The position numbers were made by a program, and so were the translations under genes. Below are positions 56,001 to 64,000 of a stretch of DNA of 64,000 nucleotides, in pieces (positions within the stretch are counted from its first letter, which is position 1; every line of letters starts with the position of its first letter). Source of the stretch: Allomyces macrogynus ATCC 38327 (lineage: Eukaryota > Blastocladiomycota > Blastocladiomycetes > Blastocladiales > Blastocladiaceae); the NCBI GenBank assembly GCA_000151295.1, contig GG745366.1, forward strand, positions 394,036 to 458,035, written 5' to 3'. Below the pieces are notes generated by a model. It saw nothing but the letters and a program-made list of their open reading frames with translations. It ran no database searches and was not told where the DNA came from.

Positions 56001-57880
56001 ACGCCATTGCCCGCGTCCGCAGTACGCCCGACGTGGGGGAGGCGGATCCTGAACCTAAAAGGGGCGTCGAACGTGCTGCTGACGCAGTTGAGAAAGTGCG
56101 CGTGTTGCGGCTGAATAGTGATTGCACTGACGCTTCGGCCCCTCTTGTTCGTTCCCTAGCTGGCCCTGGCGTTGACTCAGGCTCGCCCCTGTCCGGAATT
56201 GTCGATCTCGATTTGCCGACACTGTTTCTACGTGCGCACCCGGACTCGGATCTCAGCAAGTCTGTTGAGTCGGCAAGTGCGGTGCTCGCATGCGTTGCCG
56301 CAGCTCAAGTCGGCGCCCAGGGTGCAGTCTGGGAACCCAAGACGGTCGAGGAAGCGCTAGCGCACCCAGACTGGCGCGCGCCGACATTTGACGAGTACAA
56401 CTCGCTCGTCAAGAATGGGACATGGGTGCTCGTCAACCGCCGCCCAGGCAACAAGGTGACGCGCTCCGGTTGGATCTTCAAGTGGAAACTCGGGGCAGAC
56501 GGAAAGCCCGTGCGCGCCAAGTCGCGACTTGTTGCCAAGGGATACACGGCCATACCAGGCGTGCATTACACGGACACATTTGCTCCCGTTGCGTCGTTTG
56601 ACACGCTGCGTCTGATTCTGTCGCTCGCCGCGTATCTCAAGGTCCGGCCGCTGCAGCTCGACATCAAGACGGCCCTCCTGTACGGTTACATCAAGGAGCG
56701 CGTGCTCATGGAGCAGCCACCAAGCTTCGTTGACAAGAAGAACTCTGACAAGGTCTGCATGCTCGTTAAGGCGCTGTACGGCACCAAGCAGGCCCCGCGC
56801 ATGTGGTTCTGCCGTTTGGCCGATTACCTGATTTCACTCGGATTCGTGGAGTCCAAGTACGACAAGTGCCTGTTCATGCACAAGATGGGCAAGGGCGTGA
56901 TCTTCATTGGAGTCTATGTCGATGACTTGCCGATTGTCGCGTCAACCAAGGAACTGCGCTAGTGGATTGTCGACAAGTTGAAGTCCGAGTTCAAGGGGCA
57001 CGACTTGGGCGATGCGGCATGGTTGCTCGGGTGCAAGATTACGTACAGCGACGACAGGTTAATTTACCTTGACCAGAGCCAGTACATCAAGTCAATGGGC
57101 AAGCGGTTCTAGATCCCCGAAAAGATGCCGCCGGTGATCCCAATGCGACCCAACGACTTCAAGGAGCTGCTCGAGTTGCCCAAGATCATTGATCCAGTCG
57201 TGAAGACCGAGTACCTCACCATTGTCAGGTCGCTGCTCTTTGCGGCGACCAAAACGCGGCCGGACTTTGCCGCTGCGACTGCAATTCTTGGCCGTTTCAT
57301 GCATGCACCTGGTACGCTACATCTCGAGGCCGCAAAGCGGCTTGTTGGGTACCTGTTGGGCACGTCGAACCTCGGCATCAAGTTTTTGGGCAAGGATATG
57401 AAACTTGACGCGTTTGCTGATGCCGATTGGGCCGAGGATCGTGGCGACCGCAAGTCGACATCGGGTTTTGTGATATGGGTTGGCAGTAGCCCTGTTGCCT
57501 GGTGCTCAAAGAAGCAGATGCTTGTGGCAAAGTCAACCATGGCTGCTGAGTACATGTCGGCAAGCTTAGTGGGTGACACAATCCTTACAATATGCGCACT
57601 GCTGGAAGAGCTCGGGTACAAACAGGATGGACTGATGCCACTCATGGAAGATAACAAGTTGGTGGAGCGTGTCGCCAAGGATGCCCTGCTCTCGTTGAAA
57701 CATGTTGAGATCCACGCCCACTGGTTGCAGGACCAAGTTGCCAAGAAGGCAATTGACCTGCAGCACGTGGACATGGAGAACCAGATTGCCGACATTTTGA
57801 CCAAGCCGCTTGCTGCTCCTGCATTCCACAAGCTTCGTGACATGATTGGAGTTGTGGAAGTGATTGCTCCATGCGCGTAG
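53048..57880 (+). pseudogene. Copia gag-pol of element B, one frame with three in-frame stops
   Basis: 1611 codons in one frame, from ATG 53048 to TAG 57878-57880. Stops at 53459 (TAA, in Gag), 56960 (TAG, after the RT box) and 57110 (TAG, between RT and RNase H) interrupt it; there is no frameshift. Domains: Gag; zinc knuckle near 53906-53947 in which the usual His is Gln (CHNCGKIGQYVRFC); protease-like 'VDSAAGAHF'; integrase with H...H...CxxC ('HARLFHVGHDR', 'CMTCLVAN'), 'LHADLV', 'LHSDHGGEF', 'NSPESNGLAER'; RT with 'LDIKTALLYG' and intact YVDD at 56915-56926; RNase H 'DADWAEDRGDRKSTSGF'. At 56960 A' has a Lys codon, so that stop is private to B; the 57110 TAG is shared with A'. Confidence 0.9.
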
Positions 57881-57892
57881 GGAATGCTCGCT

Positions 57893-57901
57893 GTGGGGGA
57901 G
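57893..57901 (+). promoter_or_regulatory. Polypurine tract of element B
   Basis: GTGGGGGAG directly before the TGTTGAAG start of LTR4; mirrored in A' at 45091-45099. It marks the plus-strand primer and fixes the LTR boundary. Confidence 0.8.
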
Positions 57902-58089
57902 TGTTGAAGTGTTCGTCTTGCATTTGTGTTTCTTGTTTATTTGTCTTCCCTCATTGTTTCCTTGTTGGAGCTGTTTGAGTTGGATTCTTGTGTAAATGAT
58001 GGTGGCAACCTAGGTTATGGTTGCCACCACTGCTGAAGTGCAGAGTGCACACACCAAATGCATTCCTTCTCCCGCTCAACCTTGCGAAA
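57902..58089 (+). repeat. Copia LTR4 (188 bp), 3' LTR of B
   Basis: Starts TGTTGAAG, ends CTTGCGAAA. Has one extra base compared with LTR1-3. Next bases (TTGG) repeat the last four bases left of LTR0. Confidence 0.9.
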
Positions 58090-58355
58090 TTGGACTCGCC
58101 GGTGCGTTTCAGGATCGACGAGTTGAGAAAGTTGGCACCAGCACCACAATCAATCTTGGCGCGAAGTTGAGCTTGCTGTGGGCCAAGCAAGGCCGTGTGC
58201 GAAAATACCGAGCGCGTTCGTGCTGAGCCAGGTGAAATGCGCTGAGGTGTTGCGTCATCAGAGCATTCAGAATCGTTGGTTTCGATCTGCATCAGAACAT
58301 TATCGACAACCTTGTACACGCCATCTTCAATGCCAGCAGTTGCGACCTCGACCTT
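58090..58355 (-). pseudogene. Gypsy protease start, cut by the copia array
   Basis: In frame with gag across the single TAG. Contains the retropepsin active-site motif as 'KIDCGAGANFLN' (DCGA, Cys for the usual Ser/Thr). The frame is lost at LTR4. Confidence 0.72.
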
Positions 58356-59534
58356 CTACCCACGCGACTTGATGCGGGTGAGTAGGTCCGCCGGGCAACC
58401 GTCATAGCGACCACGGCGAGGGTTACCGCCTTGCGAGAGACACTGCAAGTTGCTGTGCGACATGGTCATATGGTACAGGCATCCGTACGAGTCGACAATG
58501 TTGTTGCGGTCAAAGTTGCTGCTTGGTGTGCGGTCAGACTGCTGGCGCGGTGAACCGAATCGAGTGCGTTGGTTGCCAACGTTGTTGCGGTACGTCGGCT
58601 GCGGCTTCAGAGCCGCCGGGTTAATGTCCATGGGGTCGTCCAGCCTCGTGGTGTGGCCAATCGAGTGTGCTTCGAGCAATGCCTGGACGATCTCCTGGCG
58701 CGTCAAGCGTTCACGTTTGTCACCCGCCTTCTGGACCTGGCCGAGAGCGCGGGCCAGTTCTTCGCGGGTTCGAGAGTTAACGCGTCCACGCAATAGGCGG
58801 AAGTACTCGGCATCGGACATGTTGCTGACACGGCTGGCGTGCTCGTCAAATTGTTTCAAGAATTCGAATGGGGGCATTTTGCCCTGCCGCAACCGTTCGA
58901 GCGCCTTGTACGAGTCGGTGCCAATCGTCAAGGGCACAATGTAAGTGCGGAGCGTGTTGATGACCTCAGTCCAGTGCGTTGTCGGAATAGGTTGCACCGT
59001 GCGCCGCCAAAACGCAATCGTCTCGCCAGAAAGTTGGCCAATAACAAATCGGATCTTGTCTTGTTCGGTCCAGCCACAACCGTCGAGGTAGAGTTCGAGC
59101 TTGAGCCGGAATGTGTCAAGAGCACCAATGTCGCGAGAGCCATCAAACGTCGGCTTGTCCATGGCCCGTTGGACCGAGATTGAGTGATCTTGACTGGCGA
59201 CAGCAGCTGCGGCGGCTTCAGCGGCAACACGAGTGGCAGTGGCACCAATGCTCATCCAGATAGACTGCGCTGCCACATTTGCAACGGATTCGTGCGGCTT
59301 GGTGAGCGTTCCATCATGCGAGACTTGCCAATAGCTCTTTTCCTTGACAGCATTTTTGACAAATGCGACATGGGGATCGTTGGTGGCATCGAGTTGGACC
59401 GACGAAATTGAGGTATTGGCAATTGCGCCAGAGCGTTCATCGATGAACGCGTCGTATCCAGAGACGGTCGTGCCTGTGTAACGTGGCACGAGAACAAGAA
59501 ATTGTTGGGAGAAAGAAGAAGCCTTGGGCGGCAT
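58356..59534 (-). CDS. Ty3/gypsy-type Gag
   Basis: 392 residues from ATG 59534 to TAG 58356. The central part has the retrotransposon-gag pattern: 'DTFRLKLELYLDGCGWTEQD', 'GETIAFWRR', 'ALERLRQGKMPPFEFLKQFD'. Near the C-terminus 'CLYHMTMSHSNLQC' has the spacing of a zinc knuckle, with His in place of the second Cys. The frame is intact. The next codons after the TAG continue in the same frame into protease. Confidence 0.8.
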   Translation of the reverse strand: MPPKASSFSQQFLVLVPRYTGTTVSGYDAFIDERSGAIANTSISSVQLDATNDPHVAFVKNAVKEKSYWQVSHDGTLTKPHESVANVAAQSIWMSIGATATRVAAEAAAAAVASQDHSISVQRAMDKPTFDGSRDIGALDTFRLKLELYLDGCGWTEQDKIRFVIGQLSGETIAFWRRTVQPIPTTHWTEVINTLRTYIVPLTIGTDSYKALERLRQGKMPPFEFLKQFDEHASRVSNMSDAEYFRLLRGRVNSRTREELARALGQVQKAGDKRERLTRQEIVQALLEAHSIGHTTRLDDPMDINPAALKPQPTYRNNVGNQRTRFGSPRQQSDRTPSSNFDRNNIVDSYGCLYHMTMSHSNLQCLSQGGNPRRGRYDGCPADLLTRIKSRG

Positions 59535-59714
59535 TGTTGTGTTGGTACGTGTGCGAATCGAGTATTGAGAGAGAATGCGCTTTGAAGGCGAGAGATTTGT
59601 CGTGGACGCAGAAGAAAGCAGGAGGGTATAGTGAAGGTGATGGAGCCGTGAAGGCTTTGAGGTGCGGACTGAGCGCCCGTGCGTAAGGAGTCGTCACGGA
59701 CAGACGCTACCAAA

Positions 59715-60198
59715 AGTTGGTGCGCATATCGCCGATGCGGTCAAGAAGGTGTCGCTCGCCGAGCTGTGGCACGCACAATTATTTCACGTTGGTCATGATC
59801 GCGTTTCGGCCGTGTGTACACTCGAGCATGGCGTCGAGGACGACGTGGGTGTGGCCAAGCCGCGACACGAGTGCATGACATGTCTTGTGGCCAATGCGCG
59901 CAGCCAGCCGCATCCGCTGCGCCATTTGCGTGCGAATTGACTATTTGGCGTCCTCCACGCTGATTTGGTGTCGATGAAGGCGGTTGGCATGGGGGGTGTC
60001 AACTATTTTGTGACAGTCACGGACGAGTACTCACGCTGGTGCTTCGTGCTGCTTCTCCGGCGCAAGGGCGACTTTGGACCGCAGTTTCTCGATTTGCTAA
60101 AACACGCCGAGTTGTTCTTCGGCGTGTCTGCGGGCCGGCAGCACAAAGACCATGGTGGCGAGTTTATTGGCAACAGTTTACGCTCGATTCTGCTCTTG
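59715..60198 (+). mobile_element. Copia integrase fragment, plus strand
   Basis: Matches the integrase zinc-finger and core start of element B ('ADAVKKVSLAELWHAQLFHV' to 'NSLRSILLL'), with a TGA where B has CGA (59938-59940) and other substitutions. Both ends are abrupt: the left joins the gypsy primer site, the right a 106-bp unassigned spacer (60199-60304). Confidence 0.82.
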
Positions 60199-60304
60199 TT
60201 GGAATGGTGAATCCAGCACTGCTGTCCTTCATCAGGTTTTGGTGCAGTGGTTAACTCAACACTATGCGCAACGCTAATGGCCCTGTCTTTGCGATCGAGG
60301 TCGT

Positions 60305-61615
60305 CGAGCGACAGGATCAGACGCAGCGTGTCAAACAACACAACGGGCGCTAACGTGTCCGTGTAATGCACGCCTGGAATGGCCGTGTATCCCTTGGCAA
60401 CAAGTCGCGACTTGGCGCGCACGGGCTTTCCGTCTGCCCTGAGTTTCCTTGAAGATCCAAGCGGAGCGCATCACCTTGTCGCCTGGGCGGCGGTTGACGA
60501 GCACCCATGTCCTATTCTCGACGAGCGAGTTGTACTCGTCAAATGACGGCGCGCGCCAGTCCGGGTGCGCTAGCGCTTCCTCGACCGTCTTGGGTTCTCA
60601 AACTGCACCCTGGTCGCTGACATGAGCTGCGGCAACGCATGCGAGCACCTCACTTGCCGACTCAACAGACTTGCTGGGATCCGAGTCCGGGTGCGCACGT
60701 AGAAACAGTGTCGGCAAATCGAGATCGACAAATCCGGACAGGGGCGTGCCTGAGTCAACGCCAGGGCCAGCTAAGGAACGAACAAGAAGGGCCGAAGCGT
60801 CAGTGCAATCACTATCCAACCGCAACATGCGCACTTTCTCAACTGCGTCAGCAGCACGTTTGACGCCCCTTTTAGGTTCAGGACCCACCTCCCCCACGTC
60901 GGGCGTACTGCGGACGCGGGCAATGGCGTTGGGATCAAAACGGCGAGTGACCTCGGGCTGTAGGCCGCGCAAACGGCGCGATTGCCGAGCGATGGGTGCT
61001 TGAGCATCAGGTCGAAGAGCACCAACACCCCCATCGCTCACTTCTGGCGCATCCGCCTGACGACCGGGCTCCCCCACGTCCGCGAGGACCCCCATTGGTT
61101 CCCGATCCACCTGCAGCACACCGGGTCTCTCGCCGGCTTGTAGAAAACCTCGCTCCAACGCTGGCCCCGCCAGTGGGAGGTCGGCAATCGGGTTGACCAC
61201 AGGAAGTTGATCCGGAACCGCCATAGGCACTTGAACTTGATGATGCCACGCACCATGTCCGATCTCCTCCTCAACAACTTCATCGCCACCAACACCATCG
61301 ACCACAGTCGACGGCACGTCCAGCGACCCCAAATCAACTTGCACGGGCGACCCAACCTTGATCTTGGCCGTCGGCAACGTGCGAGGAGCACCAGCAACAA
61401 CACGCGACTCTACAACACAGAGCCACTCAGCAAACTTGACATTGCGCGTGAAAAACACCTTCTGTCCGTCCCACACGCAGTAGCCGTCGCGCGTGACCCA
61501 CAGCAACTCGTCTCCATAACCAACAATGCACACTGCCACACCTGCAGCGAATCCGGACACGCCCGGACGTGCCTGCGTCGTCGGAACAACAGCGCCACCA
61601 AGCGAGCCCCACAAC
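60305..61615 (-). mobile_element. Copia integrase-to-RT fragment, minus strand
   Basis: Matches A' from the integrase C-terminal half ('KLWGSLGGAVVPTTQARPG') through the variable linker to the start of RT ('RLVAKGYTAIPGVHYTDT'). Closer to A' than to B in the linker, which B has partly lost near 55860. A frameshift and a stop lie near 60430-60600. Both ends are abrupt. Confidence 0.82.
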
Positions 61616-62667
61616 TTACAGATGTGAAGCAGAGCTACCCGTATGGCTCCTTTGCATACCCGTTGTTTTTGTTGTTGATTCCCGTTTGTCATTCCATGTA
61701 TATAAACGCCCAAACGTACCTCTGGGTACGACAGGCTCGTTCCACACTCGACACCATATCATTTTGGTAGCGTCTGTCCGTGACGACTCCTCGCGCACGG
61801 CCGCTCAGACCGCACCTCAAGCCGTCACGGCTCCATCACCTTCGATACGCTTTCGCACTCTCGTCTTCACTCGCAACAAATCTCCCGCCTTCACGGCTTC
61901 CTTTCTCTCGTTACTCGTCTTGCTCCTTACCACGACCCAACGATGCACCACAAGTGTTCTTCCAAGCAACAATTTCTTGTGCTCGGACCACGTTATGCTG
62001 GCTCTACCGTCTCTGGATACGATGCCTTCTTTGACGAACGCTCCAGTACGTCAGTTACTACCGCAGTTTCATGTGTCCGGCTCAATGCCAACTACAGTCC
62101 CCATATCGCATTCGCCAATTACGCTATCAAGGAAAAGAGCTATTGGCAAGTCGCGCTTGATGGATCGCTCACCAAGCCACACGAATCCGTGGCGAAAGTG
62201 GCAGAGCAGTTAATCTGGATGAGCATGGGTGCTGCTACTGTTTGTGCGACTGCCAAAACTACCGCCGCTGCTGGTACTATTCAAGATTGCTCGATCTCGG
62301 TCCAACGGGCCATGGACAACCCAAAGTTTGATTCTTCTCATGACGTTGACATGTTTGGCGCGAAGCTCAAGCCAGCCACAGCTTTTCACCCGCCACGCGA
62401 TGGCCAGGCCGAGGGGACCAACCGCGAATCCTCTCGTATCTGGAATATGGCGCTGCATGACATCGGCGGCACCCGTTGGAAGAACATGGTTCCGATTATG
62501 CAGTTGGCGTACAAGTCTGCTCGTCATCACGCTCACGGCATGTCACTGCTCCAAGCACCTGTCGGCACTTGTCGCCAAGTCCAAGCAGCTCTGAAACCGA
62601 AGGTCTGCAATGACATCTGGAACCTATTTCCGACATGACAAGTACAAGTCACGCCGGTTGCTTGGAC
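61616..62667 (+). mobile_element. Ty3/gypsy fragment, plus strand, internally deleted
   Basis: Partial LTR with a TATATAAA box (61699-61706), a TGGTAGCG primer site near 61767, a leader and gag start homologous to the minus-strand gypsy fragment in inverted orientation, then an internal deletion to integrase, ended by LTR5. Confidence 0.8.
61943..62638 (+). pseudogene. Gypsy Gag N-terminus fused to integrase core end
   Basis: 231 codons without a stop from ATG 61943. The first ~140 residues match the N-terminal part of the minus-strand gypsy Gag ('FLVLGPRYAGSTVSGYDAFF', 'SISVQRAMDNPKFDSSHD'). Then follows 'AFHPPRDGQAEGTNRES', the gypsy integrase stretch with the catalytic-Glu region, here Glu-Gly-Thr-Asn-Arg, and 'MQLAYKSARHHAHGMSLLQA'. 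The join deletes the rest of gag, protease, RT, RNase H and most of integrase. Confidence 0.8.
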
Positions 62668-62854
62668 TGTCGAAGTGTTCGTCTCGCATTTGTGATTCTT
62701 GTTTTTTGTCTTCCCTCATTGTTTCCTTGTTGGAGCTGTTCGAGTTGGATTCTTGTGTAAATGATGGTGGCAACCTAGGTTATGGTTGCCACCACCGCTG
62801 AAGTGCAGAGTGCACACACCAAATGCATTCCTTCTCCCGCTCAACCTTGCGAAA
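62668..62854 (+). repeat. Copia LTR5 (187 bp), 5' LTR of element E
   Basis: Same sequence as LTR3 as far as I can compare. Primer-binding site at 62855-62868. Confidence 0.9.
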
Positions 62855-63144
62855 GGTTATGAGCCCTGAGCGCATCCCAAGCGCTCACGGACCGAACGAA
62901 CGCTGCTGTTATCCTCGTCGTGGACCCGCTGCTGCTGTGCTCGCCGATTTCTGCGAGAAACGGACCGATTTGACCGACCGACCGAGTAGGGGCCACGCTG
63001 GACCCATCCGTCACCACGACGACGACGACGACAACCGAAACTCGAACCACCACCACCCGAAACGTGCTGCATCCGCTCGAGACAGCGCGACGCCGATTTT
63101 TTCGACTCGATTTCGACGATTTTTGCCAACTTTCGACCTGCACC

Positions 63145-64000
63145 ATGACCGTCACCATGACCTCGTCTGTCTCGGTCAAGACGCCGATCTCCGGCCAACC
63201 AGCAACAATTGAGATGCTCAAGGCCGATGGCACGAACTGGCCGACGTTTGCTGACCGTTTTCTCGGTTTTTTGACCGCCGACCAGCTCGAAGACCTGCTC
63301 GAACTCAAGTCCTTCAAGATTTTGGTTGACGCCAATTTCGAGGTCGTGTCACTGCAACAGCAAGAGGAAATGACGGACGCGCAATTCAAGAAACTCATTG
63401 AGCTCGACTCGGACGTCAAGTTTGTTGCCAATGCGCTCTATTGGAACGGCCTGGTGGCTGCCGAACGCAAGAAATGCATGGCCCACAACAGCTACAAGGC
63501 CAAGTCGTGCATCTGGAGCATCATCAAGGTCGTTTTGCTGTCTGCCATCGTGTCCTAACTCCTGCTGGTCTTCTCGGACGCCACCTGTGTCGCCAATGTG
63601 TGGGCGCTGCTGCGCGCTCGTTTTGACAAGCGTTCCGCGCAAGCTCATCTCGCCAATGTCAAGGGGCTGTTCACGAAGCCCATGTCGGGCTCTGGTGCTG
63701 CAGCGGTTCGTGAGCATGTTGCCGATTTCCAACGCCGTTTTGACGTGATTCGGCGCCATGAACGTGCCAAGTCGTCCTCGCACCTGCGCACCGACTTTGC
63801 CGACTCGTTCTTGGTCCTCGCACTGCTCTCCTCGCTGCCGCCCGAGTATTTGCCAATGGTGCTCTCATTGGATGAGTGCTATGAGGAAATGGCGCTCGTC
63901 GAATTACAGACGATTCTCGAGGGGGCTGCCGACCAGCTAGAACGCAGCTCTGGGACTGAGACGCAGGCGCTTGTTGTGACGAAGCGCAAGGACACGAACG
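63145..64000 (+). pseudogene. Copia gag of element E, same stop as B
   Basis: Starts at ATG 63145; TAA at 63556-63558 at the same codon as in B; the frame then stays open to the window end, which falls just before the zinc knuckle. Confidence 0.85.

Larger units (their letters stand above)
52571..58089 (+). mobile_element. Full-length Ty1/copia element B (5.5 kb)
   Basis: LTR3, primer site, leader, single gag-pol frame in the copia order (Gag, protease, integrase, RT, RNase H), polypurine tract and LTR4. LTR3 and LTR4 differ at several positions and by one base in length, so they are not a matched new pair; LTR4 is closer to LTR0 of A'. This supports recombination between elements. Confidence 0.9.
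58090..59714 (-). mobile_element. Ty3/gypsy fragment, minus strand: leader, gag, start of protease
   Basis: Sense runs right to left. It begins with a TGGTAGCG-type primer-binding site near 59702-59714 (TGG start, complementary to a tRNA CCA end), a leader, then gag and the start of protease, and is cut at LTR4. No gypsy LTR remains at the right end; copia integrase sequence follows directly. Confidence 0.8.
62668..64000 (+). mobile_element. Copia element E, 5' part, runs off the window
   Basis: Repeats 52571-53903 at a constant offset of 10,097 bases, including the TAA in gag. I found no difference by eye in the parts compared. The left side is gypsy sequence without a polypurine tract. Confidence 0.88.

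Overview
The window is GC-rich eukaryotic nuclear DNA with short (about 55-100 nt) introns. It most resembles an early-diverging, zoosporic-type fungus; Blastocladiomycota is my best guess, unproven. Reasons: a division-2 chitin synthase with a degenerate myosin-like head and DEK_C tail, a Kre9/Knh-like wall protein, GPI mannosyltransferase II, an UNC93-type transporter and an animal-like cystathionine gamma-lyase copy all occur together, with long Ser/Pro/Ala-rich disordered tails on many proteins. Intron boundaries below were read by eye; each was accepted only where the splice restores the reading frame and, where known, a family motif.

Layout of the gene-rich part (1-44300): a 1155-aa protein with two C4 zinc modules (1515-5241 +); a small secreted Kre9/Knh-like protein (6206-6829 +); a membrane protein cut by a 525-N assembly gap (7206-7943 -); a 1003-aa protein of unknown function (9735-12746 +); a three-exon NOPCHAP1-like gene (12856-13790 -); the chitin synthase (14912-21067 -); an UNC93-like transporter (22553-24649 -); an ankyrin/coiled-coil protein (26681-30048 +); a possible small zipper protein (30683-31009 +); a TBC1D12/14-like RabGAP (31606-34158 -); a two-pass membrane protein (34785-37680 +); a frameshifted cystathionine gamma-lyase (38039-39306 +); PIG-V/GPI18 (39463-40985 -); and a coiled-coil protein (41748-44300 +).

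The right third (44903-64000) is a nested cluster of LTR retrotransposons. One Ty1/copia family has about 187-bp LTRs, a primer-binding site matching the anticodon arm of initiator tRNA-Met, and an LTR hairpin. It forms a same-strand array LTR-C-LTR-D-LTR-B-LTR. B is a full-length copy of 5.5 kb with three in-frame stops. C and D are two near-identical non-autonomous chimeras in which copia gag is fused to the C-terminal end of a Ty3/gypsy integrase. A 5'-truncated copia copy (A') lies head-to-head with the array. To the right, two inverted gypsy gag fragments bracket two inverted copia fragments, and a further copia copy (E), apparently identical to B as far as the window reaches, runs off the end.

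The host genes form no operon or obvious pathway. Several belong to the cell surface and secretory system (chitin synthase, GPI-anchor mannosyltransferase, Kre9-like protein, RabGAP), which I regard as background rather than a cluster. The most unusual content is the chimeric, tandem, shared-LTR copia/gypsy complex.
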